The notes: generated by a model from the letters alone, not told the origin. A stretch of DNA of 64,000 bases from Prevotella sp. 10(H) (GCF_000711235.1 NZ_JOMI01000001.1:682001-746000); one strand, 5' to 3'. Shown: positions 1 to 9,082, counted from the stretch's first letter. A program made the numbers and translations.

Positions 1-318
1 ATAAGTATGAAACAAAACAGCTATATAACTCAACATCAAATGAATATAATTCATCACGAGATATCTGCTTCCTATAATAATTACATAAACGCCTATAGCT
101 TTTATAAGCGAATAAACGAAGAAAGTTTACTGCCCGAACTGGATGATATGCTGAGTGCTTATACCAAGAACCTTATGAACAGGAATATAAGCATGCTAGA
201 ATATATAGACTTTATGGAAGCGTATAAAACCAATAAACAAACCATGCTGAATGCCCGCAAAAAAATGAACATACAATTTGAAGAATTACAATATACCGTA
301 GGAACCGATATAAAATAA
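1..318 (+). CDS. TolC-family outer-membrane efflux protein, C-terminal part (5' end outside the window)
   Basis: This is the last roughly 105 residues of an outer-membrane efflux channel of the TolC/CusC type. The frame is open to the window edge, so the methionine at base 7 need not be the start. The fragment is helical with heptad spacing, as in the final coiled coil of TolC proteins, and contains the typical stretch SMLEYIDFMEAY followed by a conserved run of helix. It ends 2 bases before the periplasmic adaptor gene, and the RND pump follows, giving the usual outer-membrane factor, adaptor, pump order. The export channel role is inferred from this context plus the helical pattern; the family signature in the N-terminal half cannot be seen. 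Confidence 0.8.
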   Translation: MSMKQNSYITQHQMNIIHHEISASYNNYINAYSFYKRINEESLLPELDDMLSAYTKNLMNRNISMLEYIDFMEAYKTNKQTMLNARKKMNIQFEELQYTVGTDIK

Positions 319-320
319 CT

Positions 321-1412
321 ATGATATCCAAACCAACAATGAAAATACTTTATATAACTTCTATCGCTCTCTTATTAATATCCTGCTCTGAAAAAGAGAC
401 CAAGGCGGAAAACAATACGGAGAAGCATAACCCCTCATTTGCAAATAATATAAAAACAATAAAAGCTACATCCGGCAATCAGAATGAAGAACTTACCCTG
501 ACGGGAAAGGTAGACTACGACCCCGATAAGGTCATAAATTACATTTCACTTGTCAACGGAATTGCCGACCGAAGCTATTTTTCGTTGGGAGATAAAGTGC
601 AGAAAGGGCAGGTATTGCTGGATGTCAGAAGTTCCGACCTCAGCTCTCTTCAGGCGGATGCCGTCTCGGCAGAATCCGATGTGAAAATCGCACAGCGCGA
701 ACTCCTGACAGCTCAATCCCTTTACGAGGATAATATGTTATCTGAAAAGGAATTACTCGAAGCACAGGCAAAAGTAAAACAGGCTCAGGCGACTTATAAT
801 AAAATACAGAGCGATATGGGGGTGCATGGCATAAACAAAGGAAACGGCATGTTTTCCATCAAATCGCCCATGACGGGTTATATCGTCACCAAGAATGTAT
901 CCTCGGGGAGTACGGTATCTACAGACGGCGAACCCTTGTTCACCGTAGCCGACCTCAGTACGGTATGGATTGTTGCCAATGTATATGCCAGTAATCTGCA
1001 ATTTGTAAAAGAAGGCATGGAGGTAGACATCACTACACTTTCTTATCCCGGCGAGATTTTCAAAGGGAAAATCAGTTCGTTATCGCAGATATTCGACCCG
1101 GAAGAGAAAGTATTGAAAGCCCGGATTATACTGGATAATAAAGATTTAAAACTGAAACCGGAAATGTCGGTAGTTATAAAATTGAAAGGAGAAACATTCT
1201 ATGAGTTCGTCTCCGTTCCGACCGATGCATTGATTTTCGACGACGACCGCTATTTTGTGATTGTAAAAGATAATGAAGGCTTCAAAAGTAAAGAAGTACA
1301 ATTACAGGGGCATAACAGAAAGATAACATACATTGCTTCGGGATTATCAGCCGGAGATGATATTGTCGTAAACAATCAGTTACTTATTTACGCAGGACTT
1401 AAAGAGAATTGA
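321..1412 (+). CDS. RND efflux periplasmic adaptor subunit (CusB/HlyD-like lipoprotein)
   Basis: This membrane-fusion protein links the inner-membrane pump to the outer-membrane channel. The N-terminus carries a lipoprotein signal (LLLIS-C), so it is probably anchored by a lipidated cysteine. It shows a biotinyl-lipoyl half domain (about residues 75-105), an alpha-helical hairpin with heptads (about 110-165), the second lipoyl half (MTGYIVTKNVSSGSTV), then beta-barrel and membrane-proximal domains. The start at 321 sits 2 bases after the preceding stop, suggesting translational coupling. A second ATG at 339 would give a more standard signal peptide (MKILYITSIALLL) and is an equally good start. 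The gene ends 1 base before the pump gene. The substrate is not shown by the sequence; the pump's family points to metal ions. Confidence 0.9.
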   Translation: MISKPTMKILYITSIALLLISCSEKETKAENNTEKHNPSFANNIKTIKATSGNQNEELTLTGKVDYDPDKVINYISLVNGIADRSYFSLGDKVQKGQVLLDVRSSDLSSLQADAVSAESDVKIAQRELLTAQSLYEDNMLSEKELLEAQAKVKQAQATYNKIQSDMGVHGINKGNGMFSIKSPMTGYIVTKNVSSGSTVSTDGEPLFTVADLSTVWIVANVYASNLQFVKEGMEVDITTLSYPGEIFKGKISSLSQIFDPEEKVLKARIILDNKDLKLKPEMSVVIKLKGETFYEFVSVPTDALIFDDDRYFVIVKDNEGFKSKEVQLQGHNRKITYIASGLSAGDDIVVNNQLLIYAGLKEN

Positions 1413-1413
1413 T

Positions 1414-4400
1414 ATGCACAAATTTGTCGAAAATATAATCGCATTTTCTTTACGGAATCACATTCTGGTTCTTTTTCTTACCGTCCTGTTATTCATCACC
1501 GGAATCGTTTGTTATATCAACACTCCGATAGAGGCCTATCCCGATGTGACCAATACACGCGTGCGTATTATCACCCAATGGCCGGGGCGGAGTGCCGAAG
1601 AGGTAGAGAAATTTGTGACTTTGCCTATCATGAAGGAGATGAACACCATACCCCGCAAAACGGATGTACGCTCGACTTCCTTATTCGGGCTATCGGTCGT
1701 TACGGTTATTTTCGAAGACGGCGTAGATGATTTCTTTGCACAGCAATATTCCTCCAACAGGATGCAGGGGCTGGAACTGCCCGACGGAGCCGAATCTTCC
1801 ATCGAGCCACCATCCGGTGCTACGGGAGAAATATACCGTTATGTACTGAAAAGCGATTTGCCCATCAGAGAAGTGGCTGCCATCAACGATTGGGTTGTTG
1901 AACGCGAATTATTATCTGTGCCCGGTGTGGCCAGTATCGCCAGTTTTGGGGGAGAAGAAAAAATATTCGAGATAAAGGTTAACCCGTCCGAGCTGAACAA
2001 CTATAATTTATCTCCATTAGAGGTGTACGACGCCGTATCGAAAAGTAATATAAATGTCGGGGGTGACATTATCCAGAAAGGTAGTCAGGCTTTTGTAGTA
2101 AGAGGTATCGGTTTGTTGGAGAGTATTGAAGATATTGAGAATATACTGATAGAAGTAAAAGGCGGTACCCCTATCAGGGTGAAGCAGGTAGCTTCGGTAA
2201 GTGTTTCTTCCAAGCCCCGTTTAGGACAGGTAGGGCTCGATGATGAGGATGATGTAGTACAAGGGATTGTTATCATGCTCCGAGGGCAGAATCCGAGCGA
2301 AGTTATAACAAATCTCAAAGCAAAAATAGAAGAACTGAACGACCGGATATTACCCGAAGAAATAAAAATAGAGCCTTTCTTAGACCGCACAACCTTAGTG
2401 GATTCGACAGTGCATACAGTTATGAAAAATCTGCTGGAAGGAATTATATTAGTTTCCATAGTTGTTTTCATCTTTCTTTTTAATTGGCGTACAACGTTAA
2501 TTGTAGCAACTGTCATTCCACTTTCGTTTCTTTTTGCAATCATCATGCTGCGGATACAGGGGCTTCCGGCCAATCTTATTTCAATGGCTGCATTGGACTT
2601 CGGTCTCTTGCTGGAAGGAACCCTCGTTATAGTCGAGATAATCTTTGTGGCACTGGAAAAACGCTCCGAACAGTTGGGAATGCGTTTTACAAGAATATCT
2701 AAAAACGGCATTATCAAAAAAAGTGCAGGGAGCGTAGCATCGCATATCTTTTTCGCACAAATTATACTTGTAGTAGCACTTTTTCCCATATTTTCTTTTC
2801 AGAAAGTAGAAGGAAAGATGTTTTCACCATTGGCTTTCACACTCGGATATGCGTTGCTAGGCTCCCTGATACTTTCGCTTACCTATGTGCCTGTAATGTG
2901 TAAAGTACTGCTGACAAAACCTGTAAAAGAAAAGTCGAACGTTATCAGCCGTTTCTTTATCAGTAACCTGCATAAGGTATATACATTCAGTTCAAGGTAT
3001 AGAAAAGGCACGCTGCTTGCTTTCTGTATATTATTGGTTATCTGCACAGTACGTTTTACTTTCTGGGGTACAGAATTTATTCCGAGTATGAACGAAGGAG
3101 CAATCTATATCCGCGCCACATTACCGAATAGTGTCAATCTGGATGAATCGGTGAAGATAACAAAGGAGATGAAAGAAAAACTCCGCCGGTTTGATGAAAT
3201 ACAATTTATACTCTCGCAGACAGGCCGCCCGAACGACGGTACCGACCCGACCGGATTTTTCAACATTGAATTTCATGCCCAACTAAAACCGGAAAAGGAG
3301 TGGAAAAGGAAAATAAATAAAGATGACCTGATTGCCGAAATAAACGACTCCATTAATATCTACCCCGGTGTTATCCTTGCCTTTAGCCAGCCCATACAGG
3401 ATAATGTAGAAGAATATGTTGCCGGAGTAAAAAGCTCGCTGGTGATAAAGATATTCGGGAACGACCTGCATCAGCTGGAAAATCTGGCAGACCAGACTGC
3501 CGCAGCCATAAAGGATGTGCAGGGAGTGGAAGATGTAAATGTATTCCGCAGCATCGGATTACCCGAATTACAAATAAAACTAGAAGAATCGAAAATGGCC
3601 CGCTATGCCGTATCCATGGCCGATGCACAGGCCGTAGTGGAGATGGCTATCGGCGGTAAGGCAGCTACAAAATTCTATGAAGAAGAACGTACTTTCGATG
3701 TACAGATACGCTTTCAGAAAGAATTCCGCGATAATGAAGATAAGATAGGCAATATCCTCATCCCTACCATGGACGGAAAACGTGTACCACTGAAAGAAAT
3801 AGCGGATATAAAATTCATCACAGGCCCTACCTTTATTTACAGGGAAGGCAGCAGTCGCTATGTAGGAGTAGGATTCAGTATACGCGACAGGGATTTAGGT
3901 TCTACGATTGCCGACGCCCAGCAGAAAGTGAAAGAAAAAGTAGAGTTGAAAACAGAGAATAAAATGGTCTGGGCAGGCGAATTCGAAAGCCAGCAACGGG
4001 CTACAGGCCGCCTGATGGTAATTGTGCCTGCTGTATTGCTTCTCATTCTGTTTTTGCTGTACCTCAATTTCGGCACGGTAAAAGATACGTTGATTGCAGC
4101 CAGTGCTATTCCATACGCATTTATAGGAGGATTCATCTCTTTATGGCTGACAGGAACCGTGTTCGGCATATCGGCAGGCATCGGTTTTATTATATTGTTC
4201 GGCATAACGGCCATAAACAGCATCCTGCTTATCGTACTCATGAAAGAACGGATGCAGCATACCCGCAACCTCCGTCTGGCTATAGACGATGCCGTCAGCA
4301 GTCGTATCCGTCCTGTACTAATGATAGCCCTGATGGGTTCAATGGGATTACTTCCGGCCGCACTATCGCATGGCATGGGTTCCGAAATACAAAAACCGTT

Positions 4401-4512
4401 GGCGATAATGATAGTTGGAGGTATACTCATTTGTATGATATTGTCTTTCACCGTGCTGCCGCAGGTATTCTATTTTGCTTACAGAAGGGATAAGAGGTTG
4501 AAAGATAAATAA
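1414..4512 (+). CDS. CusA/CzcA-family (heavy-metal-efflux type) RND transporter
   Basis: An inner-membrane proton-driven export pump of 1032 residues, the usual length for the HME-RND family. The N-terminus reads FSLRNHILVLFLTVLLFITG, a first transmembrane helix followed by the signature NTPIEAYPDVTNTRV. Two large periplasmic loops and two sets of transmembrane helices follow, and the GIGFIILFGITAINSILLIV stretch marks the second half. In TM4 the usual DFGxxVDGAVVMVEN reads LDFGLLLEGTLVIVE (residues 394-408): the first acidic residue (D395) and the last (E408) are present, the middle Asp is Glu (E401), and the following Asn is Ile. The metal specificity cannot be read from this. The gene forms an operon with the adaptor, and a two-component system lies downstream. 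Confidence 0.92.
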   Translation: MHKFVENIIAFSLRNHILVLFLTVLLFITGIVCYINTPIEAYPDVTNTRVRIITQWPGRSAEEVEKFVTLPIMKEMNTIPRKTDVRSTSLFGLSVVTVIFEDGVDDFFAQQYSSNRMQGLELPDGAESSIEPPSGATGEIYRYVLKSDLPIREVAAINDWVVERELLSVPGVASIASFGGEEKIFEIKVNPSELNNYNLSPLEVYDAVSKSNINVGGDIIQKGSQAFVVRGIGLLESIEDIENILIEVKGGTPIRVKQVASVSVSSKPRLGQVGLDDEDDVVQGIVIMLRGQNPSEVITNLKAKIEELNDRILPEEIKIEPFLDRTTLVDSTVHTVMKNLLEGIILVSIVVFIFLFNWRTTLIVATVIPLSFLFAIIMLRIQGLPANLISMAALDFGLLLEGTLVIVEIIFVALEKRSEQLGMRFTRISKNGIIKKSAGSVASHIFFAQIILVVALFPIFSFQKVEGKMFSPLAFTLGYALLGSLILSLTYVPVMCKVLLTKPVKEKSNVISRFFISNLHKVYTFSSRYRKGTLLAFCILLVICTVRFTFWGTEFIPSMNEGAIYIRATLPNSVNLDESVKITKEMKEKLRRFDEIQFILSQTGRPNDGTDPTGFFNIEFHAQLKPEKEWKRKINKDDLIAEINDSINIYPGVILAFSQPIQDNVEEYVAGVKSSLVIKIFGNDLHQLENLADQTAAAIKDVQGVEDVNVFRSIGLPELQIKLEESKMARYAVSMADAQAVVEMAIGGKAATKFYEEERTFDVQIRFQKEFRDNEDKIGNILIPTMDGKRVPLKEIADIKFITGPTFIYREGSSRYVGVGFSIRDRDLGSTIADAQQKVKEKVELKTENKMVWAGEFESQQRATGRLMVIVPAVLLLILFLLYLNFGTVKDTLIAASAIPYAFIGGFISLWLTGTVFGISAGIGFIILFGITAINSILLIVLMKERMQHTRNLRLAIDDAVSSRIRPVLMIALMGSMGLLPAALSHGMGSEIQKPLAIMIVGGILICMILSFTVLPQVFYFAYRRDKRLKDK

Positions 4513-4532
4513 ATTGAAAAATACGTATCTTT

Positions 4533-4550
4533 AAGGTCACAGACCTTTTT
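4533..4550 (+). terminator. Short hairpin with T run after the RND pump gene
   Basis: AAGGTC and GACCTT form a 6-bp stem around a 3-base loop, followed by a T-rich stretch, 20 bases after the pump stop codon. The stem is short, so termination may be partial and the regulator genes downstream could still receive read-through. Confidence 0.5.
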
Positions 4551-4636
4551 ATTATCTTTACCGATTATAGAACGAGAATAAGTTATAATTCGAAGATGTA
4601 TCTTTGAAATACTATCTGTTACTTTATATTTTCATT

Positions 4637-5320
4637 ATGGAATTACTTTTGGTAGAAGATAACAGCCGTATCAGTGAATTTGTTATCAAAGGACTGGAAG
4701 AAAGCGGATTTTCGGTTGTTTTGGCTGAAAATGGGGTCGAAGCCCGTGCCCTTATCAGCCAGAAAGAATGGGATATGATTCTGCTCGATATCATGTTGCC
4801 AGGCATAGACGGGATAGAATTACTCCAATATACCCGTTACAAAAAGATACACACTCCCATAATTGTGATAAGCGCTCTCGGCGACCCCGAAGATAAGATA
4901 AAAGCTCTTGATTATGGCGCAGATGATTATCTGACTAAACCTTTTCTTTTCAGGGAATTACTGGCACATATAAATGCATTGAGCCGCCGGGCAAAAATGA
5001 GTTATGACTTGTCTTCGGATATTTTGGAATGTGCAGACCTGAAAATGTATATAGATAAGCATAAAGTTGAACGCGCAGGTGATGAAATAAAGTTGACATT
5101 TCAGGAGTTTAAACTGCTTAAACTATTACTGGAAAACAAAGACAGGGTATTGTCCCGTACGGAGTTACTCGATACTGTATGGGGATTGAATTACGATACA
5201 AATACAAATGTGGTGGATGTTTATATTTCGTATCTGAGAAATAAAATTGACAGGGAAGGTCTGCCTAAATTGATAAAAACAATAAAAGGTCGTGGGTATA
5301 TAATTCAATCGCAGGAATAA
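4637..5320 (+). CDS. OmpR/PhoB-type response regulator
   Basis: A DNA-binding response regulator of 227 residues. The receiver domain begins ELLLVEDN (acidic pocket D8), has the phospho-acceptor D51 in MILLDIMLPG and the conserved lysine in LTKPF. A winged-helix output domain ends VVDVYISYLRNKID...IKTIKGRGYII, typical of CusR/PhoB relatives. The frame is open further upstream from an ATG at 4604, but those 11 residues are hydrophobic and not part of a receiver fold, so 4637 is the preferred start. It lies 8 bases before the histidine kinase gene and follows the efflux operon, so it probably controls that operon in response to the exported compound. That link is inferred from position. Confidence 0.93.
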   Translation: MELLLVEDNSRISEFVIKGLEESGFSVVLAENGVEARALISQKEWDMILLDIMLPGIDGIELLQYTRYKKIHTPIIVISALGDPEDKIKALDYGADDYLTKPFLFRELLAHINALSRRAKMSYDLSSDILECADLKMYIDKHKVERAGDEIKLTFQEFKLLKLLLENKDRVLSRTELLDTVWGLNYDTNTNVVDVYISYLRNKIDREGLPKLIKTIKGRGYIIQSQE

Positions 5321-5328
5321 TACTTACT

Positions 5329-6678
5329 ATGAAAGTAAAGACACGATTAAGCTTATTCTGTTCATTGATATTCAGTATTGTATTTGCCATATTGGCTTTT
5401 TCTATTTACGGCTTATATTATAAAAATACAGAAAAAAGTATTTATAATAATCTTGACCAGACTGCACATATTTCCGCCCTTTTTTATCTGGAAGAAGATG
5501 AGTTGAGTGCAAAAGAATTCGATAAAATAAAGGAACAGTTCGAAGAAATTATTTCAGACTCATATTATCAGGTATACGATAAGAACAATCAGATAGCCTA
5601 TGGGCTGGGCAGTCCGGATATACCTGTTTTGCTTCTCGATAAAATACGGAATGTAAAGCATCTTTCATTTAAATCCAACGATTATTTGTGTTATGGTATT
5701 TTCTATGAAGACAATCAAGGAGATTTTGTAGTTATCACCAAACAAAATAAAAGTGTTTTGGAGGAACAGGCCAATGCCTTGTTATGGATACTGATTCCTT
5801 TATTTCTGACTGGAGTATTAGCAATTATCTTATTGAGCAGATGGGTGGCAAATATGGCATATCGCCCATTCTCCGAAGCCATAACCGAAGTGAATAACAT
5901 ATCAACAAATGACTTGAATGTGCAGATCAATTCACCACAGACCAAAGACGAGTTACAAGACCTTATAGATACATTCAACAAGTTATTATCCAAAATATCA
6001 GAGACAGTCATAATTCAGAAGAATTTTGTGAAGTATGTTTCCCATGAATTTAAAACGCCTCTTGCGTCCATGCTCGGTAATATCGACCTCTTTTCGATAA
6101 AAGACCGTAGTCCGGAAGAATATAAACAGTTATCAGAAAAACTGATACAACAAATATTTCAGATGGAAGAGATATTAGATACACTTATTATTATATCCGA
6201 TTTAAAAAAAGATGATAGTGATATATCGGAAACACGTATCGATGAACTTATATGGGAAATTATTGAGAAGTTGAAAGGAGTTCATCCTAAGTCAAAAATA
6301 TTGGTTGATATCAATATTAGTCCCGAAGACGAAGCAATAATGCTTGTCAATATCGACCGTACACAATTACTAATTGCATTATTCAATCTGATAGAAAATG
6401 CCGTAAAATATTCGGGAAAAGAAATTGTTGAGATTACGCTTTCAATAAAAAATGAGAAACTTTGCTTATCTATCACAGATAAAGGTATTGGAATCCCAAA
6501 AGAAAAACTTAACCATATCAGCCAACCGTTTTACCGTGCCGATAATACAAATGAAATACAAGGGAGCGGTATAGGTTTATCTTTAGCTTTGCGAATCTTT
6601 GATAAAAATAATATTAAATATGATATAAAGTCTGAAATCAATGTGGGGACAAGAATACAGGTTTATCTTAATAATTAG
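5329..6678 (+). CDS. Membrane sensor histidine kinase
   Basis: A sensor kinase of 449 residues that would phosphorylate the adjacent regulator. It has an N-terminal transmembrane helix (about 8-30), a periplasmic sensor region of about 115 residues, a second transmembrane helix (about 148-170) and a HAMP-like linker. The HisKA domain has the phospho-acceptor H239 in YVSHEFKTPLAS. The ATPase domain shows the N box (NLIENAVKYSG), G1 (DKGIGIP) and G2 (GSGIGLSLA). The sensor region has no clustered His/Cys/Met residues that would suggest direct metal binding. It is co-transcribed with the response regulator. The ligand is unknown. Confidence 0.92.
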   Translation: MKVKTRLSLFCSLIFSIVFAILAFSIYGLYYKNTEKSIYNNLDQTAHISALFYLEEDELSAKEFDKIKEQFEEIISDSYYQVYDKNNQIAYGLGSPDIPVLLLDKIRNVKHLSFKSNDYLCYGIFYEDNQGDFVVITKQNKSVLEEQANALLWILIPLFLTGVLAIILLSRWVANMAYRPFSEAITEVNNISTNDLNVQINSPQTKDELQDLIDTFNKLLSKISETVIIQKNFVKYVSHEFKTPLASMLGNIDLFSIKDRSPEEYKQLSEKLIQQIFQMEEILDTLIIISDLKKDDSDISETRIDELIWEIIEKLKGVHPKSKILVDINISPEDEAIMLVNIDRTQLLIALFNLIENAVKYSGKEIVEITLSIKNEKLCLSITDKGIGIPKEKLNHISQPFYRADNTNEIQGSGIGLSLALRIFDKNNIKYDIKSEINVGTRIQVYLNN

Positions 6679-7092
6679 CAGCAATAAATTATCCAACTGA
6701 TTAATAATACTATAAATATCTGGAATAAAGAACTATAGCAATTATTTTCTGTTATAATAGAAGTCGAAGATGTTTATAATGTTTAATAATATCACTTCGA
6801 TTCTTAGAAAAGGTCTTGAGTCAACCTTTAATATTCATAAAAATATCATTATATATACTGCATGTAATAATTTAAAAGCCTATAAATTATAAGATTTGAA
6901 ATTTATAGGCTTTTGCTTTCGCTTGCTAGGAAACTATTTTTCTACATATCATTCCAGAGTTCGTATCATTCTTTCGATACAGTATTTTTCCCTTAATAGT
7001 ATTCTGTCCTACAATTATATATCCGTAGCTGTACCTTTCTCTGCTCCAAAAAAAAAGCGCATGAACAACTATTATTCAAATACTTATGCAAC
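6679..7092. other. Non-coding gap between the two-component system and the tail module
   Basis: About 410 bases of AT-rich sequence with no convincing gene. The only clear structure is the hairpin terminator at 6874-6914. No tRNA end or direct repeat that could act as an attachment site was found by eye. An open frame across 6896-7237 is a chance reading: it has no recognisable protein character and overlaps the reverse-strand tail gene. Confidence 0.6.
6874..6914. terminator. Strong bidirectional terminator (15-bp perfect stem)
   Basis: AAAAGCCTATAAATT (6874-6888) pairs perfectly with AATTTATAGGCTTTT (6900-6914) around an 11-base loop, with A and T runs on the outside of both arms. It lies between the kinase gene (plus strand) and the reverse-strand tail gene and can end transcription from both. 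It marks the left border of the tail module. Confidence 0.85.
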
Positions 7093-7548
7093 CTATATAC
7101 TTTCCGCTGTAATATCCTCAAATTCACAATTAAAATCTATCTTATACACAAACAGCTTTTCATGCTCTTCCACACCTTGTGCTATTCTGGATAGAGCATT
7201 AAAATTCTTTGTTTCAAAGCCTTGTAAAGTCTTGTAAACATCAGATATTATATCATAAGGAATTAATGCATTTTCTCTATTTGTTTCTGGGGCATTAGAA
7301 GATGTCTCTCCTATTACAAACGGATCAAAGACTAGAGTCGCACTTATCACAGCTTTGCATTCCTGTATTTTTTCCGTAATATCAGCACATTCGGGTATAG
7401 AAATTCCGACTAGAGCACATGGATATGTTATAGGCAAAGCCTCTCCTTTTTCAATCCGCTTTAATTGCCCTACATTAAGTTCAATCCCGTTCAGAGCCGG
7501 AACTTCTGATTGTAACCGTTTCATTACATCTGTATACACTGTTTTCAT
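7093..7548 (-). CDS. Phage tail-terminator/neck-like protein
   Basis: A 151-residue protein that resembles a small structural protein family of Bacteroidota prophages. It opens with a helix (VYTDVMKRLQSEVPALNGIELN), has a central beta segment around YPCALVGISIPECADI and AVISATLVFDPF, and a helical part (DIISDVYKTLQGFET) followed by strands (LFVYKIDFNCEFED). This pattern fits proteins that close the tail tube end. It runs opposite to the other tail genes and its start is 280 bases from the tail tube gene, so the two are divergently transcribed, which is unusual in phage tail clusters. The assignment rests on general similarity and context and could be wrong in detail. Confidence 0.5.
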   Translation of the reverse strand: MKTVYTDVMKRLQSEVPALNGIELNVGQLKRIEKGEALPITYPCALVGISIPECADITEKIQECKAVISATLVFDPFVIGETSSNAPETNRENALIPYDIISDVYKTLQGFETKNFNALSRIAQGVEEHEKLFVYKIDFNCEFEDITAESI

Positions 7549-7828
7549 TTTTATATATTTTAATTAATAAATCTATCCTATAGATAAATGAAGATTGAGA
7601 ATATAACAGCAAAAAACAATTATTTTATATCACACTGAATATAAGAGAATTAAAAATATAAAACAGTTAAAACTTTGATTTTTATTTAAAAACTGTCATG
7701 AAAATGAAATGAGTTTATCTATACATCGAATAAGCAGAAAATGAACGTATATTATATTACAAGCAGATCATTTTCGGCGTATTATAGATAATTATTTATT
7801 AACAAGATTCATTTTAATTAAAAGAATT

Positions 7829-8338
7829 ATGGCAGAAAGAACAATTTTAAAAGCGCGTGTTCAAAGTATTTCATTTGCAGACCCTATTAAGTCTGAAGCA
7901 GAATTAACATCCGTTGTTTGGGAAGAACAACCATTGACTCTTCGCGATGACGAAGTATCTATTGTGGAGGCAGAGCCTGAAGCTAAAGAGGTTTTCTCTC
8001 ATGAAAACGATGCTCCTGAAGATTATGACATTATTGGAGGCGGCCTGACTGTTACGGGTTCATTTATCAAAGCAGATTATGATAAAATGGCCGAGCTTTT
8101 TGGAGGTGTAGTTTCAGGAACAGGAGAAGAAACTATGTTTAAGCGTAATGCGACAAAAACGCCTCTGGAAAAAGCGATAAAATTTGAGCTAAAAGATGGT
8201 TCAAGCATCATTCTCCCTAACACCAAGGGATATGTATTATTGAATCTGAATGCAGGAACTGATGGAATACTGAAACATCCATTCAGTTTCAAATCAATGG
8301 CTCAGAAAGATTTCAATTATGATATCATAATTAAATAA
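7829..8338 (+). CDS. Putative phage major tail tube protein
   Basis: A 169-residue protein that is the first plus-strand gene of the tail module. It is rich in beta strands with a long acidic loop (about residues 45-70) and a pattern of alternating hydrophobic residues towards the end (YVLLNLNAG...FSFKSMAQKDFNYDIIIK), as expected for a tube subunit that stacks into hexameric rings. No signal peptide or membrane segment is present. Its place immediately before the chaperone and tape measure genes is the standard position of the tube gene in siphophages. There is no sheath gene, so the tail would be non-contractile. The identification is mainly from gene order and size. Confidence 0.6.
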   Translation: MAERTILKARVQSISFADPIKSEAELTSVVWEEQPLTLRDDEVSIVEAEPEAKEVFSHENDAPEDYDIIGGGLTVTGSFIKADYDKMAELFGGVVSGTGEETMFKRNATKTPLEKAIKFELKDGSSIILPNTKGYVLLNLNAGTDGILKHPFSFKSMAQKDFNYDIIIK

Positions 8339-8386
8339 TTTGTCAGGCAGCACCTGATTGTATGTAGAACATTTTAACAAAGGTAA

Positions 8387-8833
8387 ATGATGACCAATAC
8401 AGACAATGTTAGATTAGCTGCCGCAAATTTATTGTTAGACAGGGGTGTGAGGTATGTAATATCAGACGCACCTCTGTTTTGGCAATTACTGCGGCTCAAT
8501 AGAATAGAAATACATCCATTAAAGGCAGGCACACTAATAGAAATTAGTAGGATAATTGATGAGAATAAGCTAGATAAAATAGAGACAGCAGACGAAGCAT
8601 TCAATAGACTGAATCCAATAGTTATGTTAATTGCTACGGCTATATTGAACCATCGGATTAGGATAAAATATCTATCAAAAATTCTCACCCGGATTTTATT
8701 ATGGAAAATTCCCCTCAATGTTTTGCTAAGTATTTTCTATCATATTGCTCAAGTAAATAATCTAACGGATTTTACAAATATTACCAGATACTTCAATCAT
8801 CAGGTGAAGATGCTGATGAATCCGAAGATTTAG
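8387..8833 (+). CDS. Putative tail assembly chaperone, short form (gpG-like)
   Basis: A 148-residue protein located between the tail tube and tape measure genes, where siphophages encode the tail assembly chaperone. The N-terminal two thirds are helical, with charged and hydrophobic residues alternating (EISRIIDENKLDKIETADEAF), and no known domain can be named. The reading frame ends at TAG 8831-8833. A second open frame (-1 relative to this one) overlaps its last 70 bases and continues to 9081 without a start codon, which strongly suggests that a longer product is made by frameshifting, as with lambda gpG/gpGT. The function is inferred from position and this overlap. Confidence 0.6.
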   Translation: MMTNTDNVRLAAANLLLDRGVRYVISDAPLFWQLLRLNRIEIHPLKAGTLIEISRIIDENKLDKIETADEAFNRLNPIVMLIATAILNHRIRIKYLSKILTRILLWKIPLNVLLSIFYHIAQVNNLTDFTNITRYFNHQVKMLMNPKI

Positions 8834-9081
8834 GGTCAATAAGAAATGGGGAGTTAACAGGCTATACAGATGGCCTTCATAGCCCCTTTGGTTTTATAGG
8901 GCAATTAAAAGAAAAACGAGGATATACCCTCAAGTATATTCTTTGGAAAGAACCTTTTATCAATTTCCTTTTGGAAATGGCAGATGCCCCACGCTATGTA
9001 AGAGGACGACGACCTGCTCCTGTAGTAGAATCGTCTAATGGATTAAAACAAGTATTAGGAAACAGAATAAAACGAATATAG
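8761..9081 (+). CDS. -1 frame extension of the tail assembly chaperone (gpT-like part)
   Basis: An open frame of 106 codons plus stop, starting right after a TAA at 8758-8760 and ending TAG 9079-9081, one base before the tape measure ATG. No ATG or GTG occurs in the first two thirds, so it cannot be an ordinary gene; it is best read as the C-terminal part of a fusion made by a -1 shift from the 8387-8833 frame somewhere in 8761-8830. The encoded segment (acidic start, then GYTLKYILWKEPFINFLLEM and ADAPRY) has the look of chaperone second parts in Bacteroidota prophages. No canonical X-XXY-YYZ slippery heptamer is present. The best slip candidate is the TTTT run at 8770-8773. A disrupted gene is the alternative. 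Confidence 0.55.
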   Translation, partial: SNGFYKYYQILQSSGEDADESEDLGSIRNGELTGYTDGLHSPFGFIGQLKEKRGYTLKYILWKEPFINFLLEMADAPRYVRGRRPAPVVESSNGLKQVLGNRIKRI

Positions 9082-9082
9082 T

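Noticed and set aside
2085-2789. Long minus-strand open frame of 234 codons inside the RND pump gene, and similar ones at 3858-4451 and 22086-22802
   Set aside because: They lie entirely or almost entirely inside strongly supported pump or SusC genes on the other strand, and their translations are low-complexity and serine/threonine-rich with no domain. They are shadows of the real genes.
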